From Jiangella mangrovi (GTDB lineage: Bacteria > Actinomycetota > Actinomycetes > Jiangellales > Jiangellaceae): 64,000 nt of DNA. A model generated the notes under the pieces. The model had not been told where the DNA came from and did not search any database. It saw only the letters and a list, made by a program, of their open reading frames with translations. How positions within the stretch are numbered: position 1 is the first letter of the stretch; each line of letters starts with the position of its first letter. Shown here in pieces: positions 1-9,718 of this stretch. The position numbers were made by a program, and so were the translations under genes. The stretch covers positions 1,860,001 to 1,924,000 of the forward strand of contig NZ_JACHMM010000001.1 of the NCBI RefSeq assembly GCF_014204975.1, given 5' to 3'.

Positions 1-2
1 GT

Positions 3-3000
3 GTGCGCTCCCGCGTCGCCGCGCTGGTCCTCCTCCCGCTGCTGGGCACTCTCGTGCTCGGCACGTTGTTCTTCAAGAGCGCCCTCGACGAGGCGTCCTC
101 CGCCTCGCGCACCGAGAGCCTGGCCGAGCTGGGCATGGTGTCCCTGCAGGCCCTCGAGACCCTCCAGGACGAGCGCGACGTCACCGGCCTCGCCGAGGTC
201 GGCCCCGGCGGCGCCCCCGCGGCCACGGGCGACGGCGCGGTCGACGACGCGCGCGCCGCCACCGACGCGGCCCTCGCGTCGCTCTCCGACGAGATCGACC
301 AGCGCCGCGGCGACGACCTCGGCTCCGGCTTCGAGAGCGCGGTCGCGGCGTTCGACCGCCAGCTGCCGCGCCTGGCCGGCTACCGCGGTCAGCGCGACGC
401 CAACGACCCGCCGTTCGAGAGCGGCACCGACGGCTACCAGCGCATCGCCCAGACGCTGCAGCAGCTGGCCACCGCGTCGGGCACGGGCAACGACGACCCC
501 GTGCTGGCGCGCCAGATCTCGGCCCTGGCCGACATCGCCCAGGCGGTCGAGTCCGCGTCCATGGAGCGCGGCCTGGTGGCCTACTTCATCGGCCCCGAAG
601 CCCTGACCAGCGCCCAGCGCGACCAGGTCGTCATCCTCCAGGGTGAGCAGGACCTCCTGCTCCAGGGCCGGTTCCTCCGCGGCCTCGGCTTCACCGACCA
701 GGCCCGCCTGTTCTCCAACCAGATCACCGAGGGCAACCGCCTGGTCGCCGACACCCGCTCCGACATCACCAACGGCGCGGCGCCTCGGGCCACCAAGGAA
801 GAGTGGTACCAGGCCTCCACCGACCGCATCGACGCGCTGCGCGAGGTCCAGAACGACACCTCCGGCACCGTGCTGACCGTGGCGGCCGACCGCACCGACA
901 GCTCCCGGGTGACGGCGCTGCTCAGCGCCCTGGCCGTCCTCGCGGTCCTGGCCCTGACGGTCTACCTCGCCATCGTCGTCGCGCGGTCCATCATCGGCCC
1001 GCTGCGCCGGCTCCGGGCCTCCGCGCTCGAGACCGCGCAGACGCAGCTGCCGGCTCTGGTCGACCGCGTGCACAAGGACGGCCCGGCGGTCGCCCGCAAC
1101 CTGCCCGACGCCGTCGAGGCCGAGGGCCGCGACGAGATCGGCCAGGTCGCCACCGCGTTCAACGACGTCCACTCCACCGCGGTCCGGGTCGCCGCCGAGC
1201 AGGCCATGCTGCGGCAGAACCTCGACACCATCGTCGTCAACCTCTCCCGCCGCACGCAGTCGCTCATCGACCGCCAGCTCGGCGAGATCGAGGGCCTCGA
1301 GCAGCGCGAGCGCGACCCCGACCAGCTGAGCACGCTGTTCCGCATCGACCACATGGCCACCCGCGTCCGCCGGCACGCCGAGAGCCTCCTGGTCCTCGCG
1401 GGCGTCGACGAGATGCGCAAGCACACCAGCGCGGCTGGCGTCCTCGACGTCGTCCGCACCGCGGTCGGCGAGGTCGAGCAGTACCCGCGCGTGAAGTTCG
1501 GCGTCATGCCGACCGACCTCATCACCGCCGGCGCCGTCGACGACATCGCCCACCTGCTGGCCGAGCTGATCGACAACGCCACCGAGTTCTCCGCGCCGGC
1601 CACGCCGGTCCGGGTCACCAGCCAGCCACTGCTGGGTGGCGGCCTGCGCCTGCAGGTCACCGACTCCGGCCTCGGCATCCCGGCCGGGCAGCTCGACGAG
1701 CTCAACGACCGCCTCCGCAACGTCGGCGACATCGACGTCGCTGCGTCGCGGACCCTGGGCCTCTACGTGGTCGCCCGCCTGGCCGCCAAGCACGGCATCC
1801 AGGTGCGCCTCGAAGGGGTCCCCGAGGGCGGCACGGCCGCGCAGGTCGACCTCCCCGCGCACCTCATCCTGTCGCCGCTGGACACCAGCGAGGGCGTCCT
1901 CAGCGCGGTGACGCCGGAGACGCAGGCACCGAAGTCCTCCGGCCTCGACGCCTGGAGCCTCGACAACGACTCGTCGCCGTTCCGCCGCGACGACTCCTCG
2001 CCGTCGCTCCCGCTGCCGTCGACCACCGGCCTGCCGCGCCGCTCCGACGAGCGCCCCGAGCCGACCCGCTTCCCGGTCGAGGCCAACGGCCGGCTCGACG
2101 AGCCGTTCCCGGCCGACCCCGCGCCCGCCATGGACGCCGGCCGGCCCACCTGGCCGAGCCCCGAGGAGTCGCGGCTGCGCGCCGACACCGGCGAGACCCG
2201 CGTCCCGCCCATCACGGCCGAGACCCGGTTCCAGGCCGACACCGGCGAGGCCCGGCTCGGCGACACCGCGGAGCGCCGCCTGAGCGACACCGGCGAGAGC
2301 CCGCTGAGCGACACCGGTGAGCGGCGGTTCTCCACCGACCACGGCACCCGGTCCGACGAGTCCTGGCGTGCGCCGCTGACCGGCGCCGGCACCAACGGCT
2401 CGGCACTGCCGACCCGCGAGCCGCGCCCCGAGGTCCGCCCGCCGGCACCCCAGCCGGCCGCTCCCGCCGTCCCGCCGGCCCCCGCGCCGGCACCGGCCGC
2501 CGCACGGGCCTCGCTGCGGGCGCCGGAGCCGGTGCTGCCCGACAGCGACTCCCCCATCTACGACTCCGTCGCCTCGGCCTGGTTCAGCCGGTCGAGCAGC
2601 CCCTCCACCGACTGGTCGAGCCCGGCCGACGAGGGCTGGCGGCGCGCCGCCGAGGCACTGCGGTCGGCCGAAGAGGCCGCCAGCGCCCGTGCGGGCCAGC
2701 GCGACACCGAGCCGATCGCCACGTCGCCGCAGATCGGGTCCGGCTGGGCAGCCAGCCGTCCCGAGACGCCGGCACCGGCGCCGGCGCCGGTTCCCGAGCC
2801 GGTCGCCGAGGCCGAGCCCGCGCTCAGCGCGTCCGGCCTGCCGCTGCGGCGGCGCGGCGCCTCGCTGGTGCCGGGATCCATCGGCGAACTCAACGAGACC
2901 GAACGCACCCGGCGCCCCGCGGCCGCGGCGAAGGACGCGAGTAACGTGGCCTCGACGCTGGCCAGCCTGCAGAGAGGTGTCGGGCGCGGCCGGGAGGAAA

Positions 3001-3053
3001 CCGGTGGCTGGGTCCCGAAGCGGCCCAGCGACCCCGAGAGGAGCGATTCGTGA
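3..3053 (+). CDS. cvnA: Conservon sensor histidine kinase (CvnA type), possibly 5'-truncated by the window
   Basis: Membrane histidine kinase heading a four-gene conservon, a signalling unit that ends in a small GTPase. A TM segment lies at residues 5-27, then a periplasmic nitrate/nitrite-sensor-like helical region (about 30-300), a second TM (303-328), a HAMP-like stretch and a HATPase domain with N-box ELIDNATEF near 521 and G1 box DSGLGI at 554. Residues 650-1016 are Pro/Glu-rich and look disordered; about 725-775 holds repeated DTGE(T/A/S) motifs. The first TM begins almost at the GTG at base 3, and family members usually have a few residues before it, so the true start may lie upstream. 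The stop overlaps the next start (GTGA). Family call confident; the signal sensed is unknown. Confidence 0.9.
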   Translation: MRSRVAALVLLPLLGTLVLGTLFFKSALDEASSASRTESLAELGMVSLQALETLQDERDVTGLAEVGPGGAPAATGDGAVDDARAATDAALASLSDEIDQRRGDDLGSGFESAVAAFDRQLPRLAGYRGQRDANDPPFESGTDGYQRIAQTLQQLATASGTGNDDPVLARQISALADIAQAVESASMERGLVAYFIGPEALTSAQRDQVVILQGEQDLLLQGRFLRGLGFTDQARLFSNQITEGNRLVADTRSDITNGAAPRATKEEWYQASTDRIDALREVQNDTSGTVLTVAADRTDSSRVTALLSALAVLAVLALTVYLAIVVARSIIGPLRRLRASALETAQTQLPALVDRVHKDGPAVARNLPDAVEAEGRDEIGQVATAFNDVHSTAVRVAAEQAMLRQNLDTIVVNLSRRTQSLIDRQLGEIEGLEQRERDPDQLSTLFRIDHMATRVRRHAESLLVLAGVDEMRKHTSAAGVLDVVRTAVGEVEQYPRVKFGVMPTDLITAGAVDDIAHLLAELIDNATEFSAPATPVRVTSQPLLGGGLRLQVTDSGLGIPAGQLDELNDRLRNVGDIDVAASRTLGLYVVARLAAKHGIQVRLEGVPEGGTAAQVDLPAHLILSPLDTSEGVLSAVTPETQAPKSSGLDAWSLDNDSSPFRRDDSSPSLPLPSTTGLPRRSDERPEPTRFPVEANGRLDEPFPADPAPAMDAGRPTWPSPEESRLRADTGETRVPPITAETRFQADTGEARLGDTAERRLSDTGESPLSDTGERRFSTDHGTRSDESWRAPLTGAGTNGSALPTREPRPEVRPPAPQPAAPAVPPAPAPAPAAARASLRAPEPVLPDSDSPIYDSVASAWFSRSSSPSTDWSSPADEGWRRAAEALRSAEEAASARAGQRDTEPIATSPQIGSGWAASRPETPAPAPAPVPEPVAEAEPALSASGLPLRRRGASLVPGSIGELNETERTRRPAAAAKDASNVASTLASLQRGVGRGREETGGWVPKRPSDPERSDS

Positions 3054-3445
3054 CCAACGCCTCCAGCGACGAGCTCGGCTGGCTGCTCGACCGTTTCGTC
3101 GACCGCACCACGGGTGCCGCGCACGCGGTCGTGGTGTCCGCCGACGGTCTGCACCTGGCCGGCTCCACGGGCATGCCGCGCGAGCGCGGCGAGCAGCTCG
3201 CTGCGGTGGTGTCCGGACTGGCCAGTCTCACGGTCGGCGCCTCGCTGATCCTGGGTGCCGGCGAGGTCCAGCAGACCCTGGTCGAGATGTCCAACGGCTT
3301 CCTGCTCGTCATGGCCGTCGGTGACGGCGCGCACCTCGCGGTGCTCGCGGCGTCCACCGCCGACCTCGGTCAGGTGGGCTATGAGATGGCCCTGCTCGTC
3401 GAGCGCGTCGGCGCCGTCCTCAACCCGGCCACCCGGGTGGGGTGA
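3050..3445 (+). CDS. cvnB: Roadblock/LC7 domain protein (CvnB type)
   Basis: A 131-residue single-domain roadblock/LC7 protein. In conservons it is thought to act as a regulator or partner of the downstream Ras-like GTPase at the membrane. The sequence shows the usual roadblock alternation (LGWLLDRFV at the N-terminus, AVVVSADGLHLAGS, then GFLLVMAVGD). The GTG start overlaps the histidine kinase stop by 4 bases, implying translational coupling. Cytosolic, with no signal peptide. Confidence 0.92.
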   Translation: MTNASSDELGWLLDRFVDRTTGAAHAVVVSADGLHLAGSTGMPRERGEQLAAVVSGLASLTVGASLILGAGEVQQTLVEMSNGFLLVMAVGDGAHLAVLAASTADLGQVGYEMALLVERVGAVLNPATRVG

Positions 3446-3530
3446 CAACGACGTGCACGGGCGCCGGATGTGGTAGGGATCGGGTCAGCACGACCGCGAT
3501 CCAAGGTCCCACGATGGTCTGGAGGTAACG

Positions 3531-3893
3531 ATGGCGGCACCTGACGGCCGGCGGGTACGGCCGTACCTTGCCACGCGTGGGCGCACGCGTCCGGTACAGG
3601 ACATCGCCATCGAGGCTCTCGTCTCGACCACGAAGGACGGCCGCACCCACGGCGTCGACCCCGAGCCGGAGCGGGAGCGAATCCTCCGGTTGTGTCACTC
3701 GCCGCGGTCCGTGGCAGAGGTGGCCGCCATCGTCTCGATGCCGCTCGGCGTGGCCAGGGTGCTCGTCGCGGATCTCGAGACCGAGGGACTCGTGCGGGTC
3801 GCTGACCCGCACGCGGCGTTTGCCGGCTCCGCGGAGCCGGCACGGAACTTGAGCGTGCTGGAAAGGGTGAGGGATGGCCTTCGTCGACTCTGA
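3531..3893 (+). CDS. cvnC: DUF742 protein (CvnC type)
   Basis: A 120-residue DUF742 protein, third member of the conservon. The N-terminus carries the typical RPYLATRGRT stretch. The C-terminal half is winged-helix-like: ILRLCHSPRSVAEVAAIV followed by LPLGVARVLVADL-type residues (here MPLGVARVLVADLETEGLV). The ATG follows a strong GGAGG at 3522-3526. The gap of 85 bases after cvnB contains a short inverted sequence. The end overlaps cvnD by 20 bases. Confidence 0.92.
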   Translation: MAAPDGRRVRPYLATRGRTRPVQDIAIEALVSTTKDGRTHGVDPEPERERILRLCHSPRSVAEVAAIVSMPLGVARVLVADLETEGLVRVADPHAAFAGSAEPARNLSVLERVRDGLRRL

Positions 3894-4470
3894 GGTGTCT
3901 GGCGGCACACAGGCCGACCAAGATGCACTGTCGGTCAAGATCGTCGTGGCCGGCGGCTTCGGCGTGGGCAAGACGACCTTCGTCGGCGCGGTGAGCGAGA
4001 TCGAGCCGCTGCGCACCGAGGCACTCATGACCGAGGCCTCGACGAGCGTCGACGACCTCTCCATGCTGCCGGAGAAGCGCACCACGACGGTCGCCATGGA
4101 CTTCGGCCGCATCACGCTGGCCGAGGACCTCGTCCTCTACCTGTTCGGCACGCCGGGCCAGAACCGCTTCTGGTTCATGTGGGACGACATCACCCGCGGT
4201 GCCATCGGCGCCGTGGTCCTCGTCGACACCCGCCGGCTGGCCGACTGCTTCGGGGCCATCGACTACGTCGAGCAGCGGGGCATCCCGTTCGTGGTCGCCC
4301 TCAACGCCTTCAACGGCATCCAGGAGCACGACGTCGAGGACGTCCGCGACGCCCTGCAGGTCGGCACCGAGGTCCCGTTCGTCGTCACCGACGCCCGCGA
4401 CCGCGAGTCGGTCAAGGTCGTGCTCGTCACCCTCGTCGAGCACGCGATGTCGCTGATCCAGCAGACCTGA
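3874..4470 (+). CDS. cvnD: Conservon Ras-like GTPase (CvnD type)
   Basis: A 198-residue small GTPase, the output component of the conservon. Visible motifs are the P-loop GGFGVGKTTF (residues 29-38), the effector-like TTVAMDFG, the G3-type FGTPGQNRFWF and an ALNAFNG segment in place of the classical NKxD. This is the usual pattern for the MglA/CvnD-like bacterial ATP/GTP-binding family. The start lies inside the cvnC end, so the gene is probably translationally coupled. Confidence 0.93.
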   Translation: MAFVDSEVSGGTQADQDALSVKIVVAGGFGVGKTTFVGAVSEIEPLRTEALMTEASTSVDDLSMLPEKRTTTVAMDFGRITLAEDLVLYLFGTPGQNRFWFMWDDITRGAIGAVVLVDTRRLADCFGAIDYVEQRGIPFVVALNAFNGIQEHDVEDVRDALQVGTEVPFVVTDARDRESVKVVLVTLVEHAMSLIQQT

Positions 4471-4505
4471 CGGAACGCGCCTGCGGCGACGCACGTCCCA
4501 GTGAC

Positions 4506-5402
4506 ATGCGTCACCACGGGTGGATCGTCGCCGTGCCGGTCGCGGCCCTGCTGTTCCTCGCCGCTTGCGGCACCGAAGAGGCGCCCGTCAGCGCCTCGCC
4601 GTCGGACCCGCCGGTCGCCGTTCCGGCGTCCGACCCCGACCAGACCTACACCGGGCTGTTCACGGTGCTCGAGGACGCCGAGCACGGGCCGCAGCTGTGC
4701 AGCATGGTGATGGACTCCTACCCGCCGCAGTGCGGTGGGCCCGACGTCGCCGGCTGGAACTGGGACGAGGCGCCGGACGCCGAGACCGCCAACGGGGTCA
4801 CCTGGGGCTTCTACTCGGTGACGGGCACCTGGGACGGCACCACGCTCACCCTCACCGAGCCGCCACTCGCCGGCGCCGCGACCTCACCCATGGTGCCCGA
4901 CGGCGTCGCACCCGACTTCACCTCGCCGTGCGAGGCGCCGGCCGGCGGCTGGGCCGTCGTCGACGCCGCCACGACCACACAGGCGACCTTCGACGCAGCC
5001 ATGGCGCACGCGGCCGCTCAACCCGACTTCGCCGGCTCGTGGATGGACCAGTCGCCGTTCGAGGTCACGCCCGAGAACGAGCCCGAGCGGATGAACCACC
5101 CCGAGTACCTCGTCCTCAACGCGCAGTTCACCGGCGATCTCGAACGGCACGAGGCCGAGCTGCGCCAGCTCTGGGGCGGCGCGCTGTGCGTCAGCGAGGC
5201 CGCGAACGCCATGGCCGACCTCGAGGCCGTCCAGGCCGAGCTGACCGACTCGGTCCCGAACCTCGCGGGCGTCGGGGTCGACACCCTCACCAACACGGTG
5301 TCGCTCGAGGTGTTCGTCGACGACGGCCTGCAGGAAGAGCTCGACCAGCAGTACGGCGCCGGGGTCGTCCAGGTGACCGCCAGCCTCCAGCCGGTCGGCT
5401 GA
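4506..5402 (+). CDS. Secreted lipoprotein of unknown function
   Basis: A 298-residue predicted lipoprotein: a short signal peptide from MRHHGW with lipobox LAAC followed by G, then a Pro/Ser-rich linker. Mature-part landmarks are QTYTGLF, a Cys pair around SMVMDSYPPQC, VTGTWDGTTL, FTSPCEAP and GGALCVSEA. The even Cys spacing suggests disulphides outside the cell. I do not recognise a characterised family. The ATG at 4506 was chosen because longer starts run into cvnD and lose the signal peptide. A degraded tandem copy follows 4 bases after the stop, so the pair arose by duplication. Confidence 0.8.
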   Translation: MRHHGWIVAVPVAALLFLAACGTEEAPVSASPSDPPVAVPASDPDQTYTGLFTVLEDAEHGPQLCSMVMDSYPPQCGGPDVAGWNWDEAPDAETANGVTWGFYSVTGTWDGTTLTLTEPPLAGAATSPMVPDGVAPDFTSPCEAPAGGWAVVDAATTTQATFDAAMAHAAAQPDFAGSWMDQSPFEVTPENEPERMNHPEYLVLNAQFTGDLERHEAELRQLWGGALCVSEAANAMADLEAVQAELTDSVPNLAGVGVDTLTNTVSLEVFVDDGLQEELDQQYGAGVVQVTASLQPVG

Positions 5403-5406
5403 GCCG

Positions 5407-6301
5407 ATGTCGTCCTTCCGCCTCCGCCCCTGGATCGCCGTCGCCGCTGCCGCCACGCTGGGCGCGTGCGGCACGTCGCAGGCGGTGTCGAGCACCCCCG
5501 AGACCGAGCCGGAGCCCCAGACCTACACCGGCGTCTTCAGGGTGCAGGACGGTCCCGATCACGGCCCGCGGCTGTGCCGGTCCGTCGCGGCCCTGGCAGT
5601 CGGAGCCAGCCGGTCCCCCGGCTCCGGCGATGCGCCGGCCTGCAGCGGACCGACGTCCATGGCTGGTCCGACGCCGAGGGCGAGACGTCTGACGCCGGCG
5701 TCGTCAGCGGCACCTACACCGTCACCGGCACCTGGGACGGCTCGGCGCTGACCCTCACCGAGACCCCCGAACCGGCGGCCGAACCCGGGCCCGGCCCCAG
5801 CCCGGACTTCACCTCGCCGTGCGAGCCGCCGGCCGGCGGCTGGGCGGTCGTCGATCCGGCCACCGCGACCAACGAGGACGCCGAATCGGCGCACGCCTAC
5901 GCGGAGAGCCAGCCCGACTGGGTCGGCGCCTGGTCCGAACCCTTCGACCGCTCGGCCGAGGACCCGTCGTCGCCCGAGTACGGCATGGTCATCTTCGCGA
6001 AGGTGGTCCTGAACTACCGCTTCACCGGCGACCTCGAACGACACGAGGCGGCGCTGCGCGAGATCTGGGGCGGCGCCCTCTGCGTCAGCGAGGCCCCGAA
6101 CACCATGGACGACCTGCGGGCGATCCAGGACGAGCTCACCGGCACCATCGCCACGGAGAACTTCGTCGGAGCCGGAGTCGACACGACGGCGAACGTCCTC
6201 GACTCCAGGTCTTCATCGACGACGGCGTGCAGGAGAGCATGGACGAGCAGTACGGCCCGGGGGTCGTCAGGGTGACGGCCGAGCTCACGCCCGTCGAGTG
6301 A
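5407..6301 (+). pseudogene. Frameshifted tandem copy of the preceding lipoprotein
   Basis: Reading follows the upstream lipoprotein in three successive frames. Frame 1 from ATG 5407 gives a signal peptide with lipobox GAC plus QTYTGVF and HGPRLC. Near 5655-5660 the homology jumps frame (DVHGW onward: VTGTWDG, FTSPCEPP, GGALCVSEA). Near 6195-6205 it jumps again to VFIDDGVQE and the end at 6301. Each jump fits one missing base relative to the intact copy. It is either a real pseudogene or two homopolymer-type sequencing errors; the high residue conservation on both sides of each shift argues that any inactivation is recent. Confidence 0.75.
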
Positions 6302-6362
6302 CCTCTGCCCACAGCGAAGGAGCCGTGACGGGCGCCCAGCCGGCTGGCTAGCGTCGGGCGCC

Positions 6363-7400
6363 ATGAGTCGTCACGCGATCGTCGTCGGCGGCACCGGTCA
6401 GATCGGCCGTGCCGCCGTCGAGTCCCTTCTCGCCGACGGGTGGACCGTCACCTCCGTGCATCGCGGCTCGACGGCGCACCCGGCCGGCTGGGCCGAGCGG
6501 GGCGTGCGCGAGCGGCGCTCCGACCGCACCGGTCTGGCCGAGGTGGTCGCGGAGTCCGGCGGCGCCGACGTGCTGGTCGACACCGTCGCCTACGACGACG
6601 GCGACGCGCGGCAGCTGCTCGGGCTGGCCGCCGACCTCGGCTCGCTGGTCGTCGTCTCCAGCGCCTCGGTGTACGCCGACGACGACGGCCGCACCCTCGA
6701 CGAGGCGACCGGCCCGGACGACTTCCCGCGTTTCGCCGGCCCGGTGCCCGAGACCCAGGCCACGGTCGCGCCGGGCCCGGCCGGCTACTCCACGAGGAAG
6801 ATGCTCCTCGAGACGGCGCTGCTCGACGACGGCCGGCTGCCGGTCACCGTGCTGCGGCCATGCGCCGTCCACGGCCCGGGCAGCAGCAGCCCGCGCGAGC
6901 TGTGGCCGCTGCTGCGCGCCCTGGCCGGCCGACCGCGCGTCCCGCTGGCCCACCGCGGCGAGAGCCGGTTCCACACCACCAGTGCGCCCAACCTGGCCGA
7001 GCTGATCCGGCTCGCGGCCGCCGACCCCGGCAGTCGGGTCCTCAACGCCGGCGACCCGGAGCCGCCGTCGGTCGCCGAGATCGTCCGTGCCGTCTGCGCC
7101 GCCGTCGGCCACCACCCGGAGCTGGTGCTCCTGGACGGCGCGCCGGAGTCGCGGGTCGGCCGCACGCCGTGGTCGGTCCCGCGGCCCTTCCTGGTCGACA
7201 TGACGGCCGCAGCGGCCGAGCTCGGCTACGCGCCGGTCGCGAGCTACGCCGACGCGGTCGCCGCCACGTCGGCCTGGCTGCGGGAGCAGCTCGCCGACCG
7301 TCCGTGGCGCGAGGCCTTCCCCCTGCTCGCCCAGTACTACGGCGACACGATGGACGACTTCACCGCCGAAGACGACCTCCTGGCAACGCCAGGAATCTGA
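6363..7400 (+). CDS. NAD-dependent epimerase/dehydratase (extended SDR)
   Basis: A 345-residue extended short-chain dehydrogenase/reductase. The N-terminal dinucleotide-binding motif GGTGQIG lies at residues 9-15, followed by an epimerase-like core: VVVSSASVY, a YSTRKMLLE segment carrying the YxxxK pair, and VLRPCAVHGPG. Substrate unknown; such proteins act on nucleotide sugars or related metabolites in the cytosol. It faces the pcnA gene convergently across a strong hairpin. Confidence 0.85.
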   Translation: MSRHAIVVGGTGQIGRAAVESLLADGWTVTSVHRGSTAHPAGWAERGVRERRSDRTGLAEVVAESGGADVLVDTVAYDDGDARQLLGLAADLGSLVVVSSASVYADDDGRTLDEATGPDDFPRFAGPVPETQATVAPGPAGYSTRKMLLETALLDDGRLPVTVLRPCAVHGPGSSSPRELWPLLRALAGRPRVPLAHRGESRFHTTSAPNLAELIRLAAADPGSRVLNAGDPEPPSVAEIVRAVCAAVGHHPELVLLDGAPESRVGRTPWSVPRPFLVDMTAAAAELGYAPVASYADAVAATSAWLREQLADRPWREAFPLLAQYYGDTMDDFTAEDDLLATPGI

Positions 7401-7466
7401 TCCACCCAACCCCGCAATGACCCTCCCTCACCAGAGGCGCGGGGCGGACGCAACCACACCGCGGGT

Positions 7467-7557
7467 GCGCCGGCGGTTCGCGGAGCCGGCGTAAAAGTGG
7501 CCGCGCTGGATGGACACCTCGGTTGGTCGCAGAGCCGGCACAGCGAACCGCCGGCGC
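7467..7557. terminator. Long inverted repeat between convergent genes
   Basis: A 15-base arm GCGCCGGCGGTTCGC (7467-7481) is perfectly complementary to 7543-7557 across a 61-base loop. It lies between the ends of the epimerase and the minus-strand pcnA gene. Position suggests a two-way terminator, although the loop is long and no U-tract follows. The rest of the 174-base gap shows nothing else. Confidence 0.5.
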
Positions 7558-7574
7558 CCCCGCCCCAACCCGAG

Positions 7575-9041
7575 TCAGGCCCGACCTTCCGGCTGCTCAC
7601 CCCACCAGCGCAACAGTTCCGCGCGCGCCTCGTCCTCGGGCAGGACCCCGTGGTCGAGCCGGACCTCGAGCATGTGGTGGTACGCCCGCCCGACCAGCGG
7701 ACCCGGGGCGATGCCCAGGATCTGCATGATCTGGTTGCCGTCGAGGTCGGGCCGGATGGCGGCCAGCTCCTCTTCCTCGGCCAGCCGCGTGATGCGCTCC
7801 TCGAGGCTGTCGTACGACTGCTGCAGGGCCAGGGCCTTGCGCCGGTTGCGCGTCGTGCAGTCGGCGCGGGTCAGCACGTGCAGGCGCTCGAGCTCGTCGC
7901 CGGCGTCGCGGACGTAACGGCGCACCGCGGAGTCGGTCCACTCGCCGCCGCCGTAGCCGTGGAAGCGCAGGTGCAGCTGGATGAGATCGGCCACGCTGTC
8001 GATGACGGCGGACGGGTAGCGCAGCGCCGTGAGCCGCTTGCGCACCAGCTTCGCGCCGACCACGTCGTGGTGGTGGAAGCTCACGCCGCCGCCGGGCTCG
8101 AACTTGCGCGTGCGCGGCTTGCCGATGTCGTGCAGCAGCGCGGCCAGGCGGGCGACGAGGTCGGGACCGCCGCCGGGCAGCCGCCGCTCCAGCTCGATGG
8201 CCTGCTCGAGCACCGTCAGCGAGTGCTCGTAGACGTCCTTGTGCCGGTGGTGCTCGTCGATCTCGAGGCGCAGCGCCGGCAGCTCGGGCAGCACGTGGCC
8301 GGCGATGCCGGTGTCGACCAGCAGCGTCAGCCCGGTGCGCGGCGTCGGCGAGAGCAGCAGCTTCGTCAGCTCGTCGCGGACCCGTTCGGCCGACACGATC
8401 TCGATGCGCCCGGCCATGTCGGTCATGGCGGCGACCACCTCGGGGGCCACCTCGAAGCCCAACTGCGAGGCGAACCGCGCCGCGCGCATCATGCGCAGGG
8501 GGTCGTCGGAGAACGACTGCTCCGGCGTGCCGGGCGTGCGGATGAGCCGCTTGCCGAGGTCGGCCAGCCCGCCGTGGGGGTCGACGAACTCGCGGCCGGG
8601 CAGCAGCACCGCCATGGCGTTGACGGTGAAGTCGCGGCGCACGAGGTCGTCGGTGATGGACGTGCCGTAGGCGACCGCCGGCTTGCGGCTGGTCGGGTCG
8701 TAGCTGTCGGCGCGGTACGTGGTGACCTCGATCTGGAAGCCGTCCTTGGTGCCGCCGATGGTGCCGAACTTCTGCCCGACGTCCCAGAGGTTGTCGGTCC
8801 ACCCCGCCAGCAGGCGCTTCGTCTCTTCGGGACGGGCCGACGTGGTGAAGTCGAGGTCCTGGCCCAGCCGGTCGAGCAGGGCGTCGCGGACCGAGCCCCC
8901 GACGAGCGCCAGCTCGTGTCCGGCGGCCTGGAACCGGGCCCCCAGCTCGTCGGCCACGGGAGCGATGCGCAGGAGCTGCCGCACCGCCTGCCGCTGGGCC
9001 TTCGAGAGCACGTGGGTCGCCGCTTCCTTCGTTCCGATCAC
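7575..9041 (-). CDS. cca: CCA tRNA nucleotidyltransferase
   Basis: Adds the 3' CCA to tRNA in the cytosol; class II nucleotidyltransferase with an HD-type C-terminal half. Motifs: GGSVRDALL with [11 protein letters not shown] (nucleotidyl-transfer head), [22 protein letters not shown] (RNA-binding neck), [13 protein letters not shown] and LLHDIGKP (HD region), HLRFHGYG. Length of 488 residues is close to the mycobacterial PcnA. The GTG at 9041 was chosen over ATG 9074 or TTG 9080 because it gives the usual short N-terminus and leaves room for the divergent NUDIX promoter. It occupies the same place as pcnA in mycobacteria. Confidence 0.93.
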   Translation of the reverse strand: MIGTKEAATHVLSKAQRQAVRQLLRIAPVADELGARFQAAGHELALVGGSVRDALLDRLGQDLDFTTSARPEETKRLLAGWTDNLWDVGQKFGTIGGTKDGFQIEVTTYRADSYDPTSRKPAVAYGTSITDDLVRRDFTVNAMAVLLPGREFVDPHGGLADLGKRLIRTPGTPEQSFSDDPLRMMRAARFASQLGFEVAPEVVAAMTDMAGRIEIVSAERVRDELTKLLLSPTPRTGLTLLVDTGIAGHVLPELPALRLEIDEHHRHKDVYEHSLTVLEQAIELERRLPGGGPDLVARLAALLHDIGKPRTRKFEPGGGVSFHHHDVVGAKLVRKRLTALRYPSAVIDSVADLIQLHLRFHGYGGGEWTDSAVRRYVRDAGDELERLHVLTRADCTTRNRRKALALQQSYDSLEERITRLAEEEELAAIRPDLDGNQIMQILGIAPGPLVGRAYHHMLEVRLDHGVLPEDEARAELLRWWGEQPEGRA

Positions 9042-9114
9042 GACGGACCAGCCTAAGGGTCGGAGGGCTCCCATTCCCAACCGTGACGCAGCTGCGCAGC
9101 CAGCGGCCGCATCC

Positions 9115-9131
9115 CGGCTACTCTGGACGTA
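9115..9131 (+). promoter_or_regulatory. Leaderless-type -10 box before the NUDIX gene
   Basis: TACTCT lies at 9119-9124, followed by only six bases before ATG 9131, with no Shine-Dalgarno sequence. A TAnnnT box at this distance is the hallmark of actinobacterial leaderless transcripts. It supports ATG 9131 over the GTG at 9083. Confidence 0.5.
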
Positions 9132-9718
9132 TGCCCGGCTCGCCGTCCTCGCCAGCCGACGGTCCGCACCATCGGCGACGTCGGGGGACGAGGCGACGGC
9201 GCAAGGCGAGCCGGCCGAGGCTGCGCACCGTCCGAGAGACCTCAGCGGGCGGGCTCGTGGTCGACCACTACGAACACCCGTCGAGCGTCGCCCTCATCGG
9301 CCGCATCGACCGGCGCGGGCGGCTCGAGTGGGTGTTGCCCAAGGGACACGTCGAAGCAGGTGAAACGCCCGAGGAAGCTGCGGTGCGGGAGGTATCGGAG
9401 GAAACTGGTCTGCAGTCGAGGGTCGTCACCGCGGTCGGCGACATCGACTACTGGTTCGTGGCGGACAATCGGAGGATCCACAAGACGGTGCACCACTTTC
9501 TCCTCGAGGCCACCGGTGGGAGTCTGAGCACCGACGACGTGGAGGTGAGCGAAGTGGCGTGGGTGCCACTGGACGAACTGGCCGGCCGCATGCGCTATGC
9601 GTCCGAGCGCCGGCTGGCCCGGCGGCTGCGCGAGCTGCTGCCGTCCGTGCCCCCGTCCGGCGACGAGCCCGCCGCCGTCCTCGAGCCAGGCCGCGGCGCT
9701 CCGAAGGACGTGCCATGA
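9131..9718 (+). CDS. NUDIX hydrolase (MutT4-like)
   Basis: A 195-residue NUDIX hydrolase that cleaves a nucleoside diphosphate linked to another group. An Arg-rich N-terminal tail (residues 10-33) precedes the domain. The Nudix box starts at GHVEAGE and continues with REVSEETGL, matching GX5EX7REUXEEXGU. Downstream [10 protein letters not shown] is typical of the mycobacterial MutT4 group that sits at the same place beside murJ. The stop overlaps the next ATG by 4 bases (ATGA), so it is the first gene of the murJ-sigM operon. Confidence 0.88.
   Translation: MPGSPSSPADGPHHRRRRGTRRRRKASRPRLRTVRETSAGGLVVDHYEHPSSVALIGRIDRRGRLEWVLPKGHVEAGETPEEAAVREVSEETGLQSRVVTAVGDIDYWFVADNRRIHKTVHHFLLEATGGSLSTDDVEVSEVAWVPLDELAGRMRYASERRLARRLRELLPSVPPSGDEPAAVLEPGRGAPKDVP

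Noticed and set aside
2165-2335. CRISPR-like short repeats
   Set aside because: They are coding repeats (DTGE motifs) with uneven spacing and no unique spacers.
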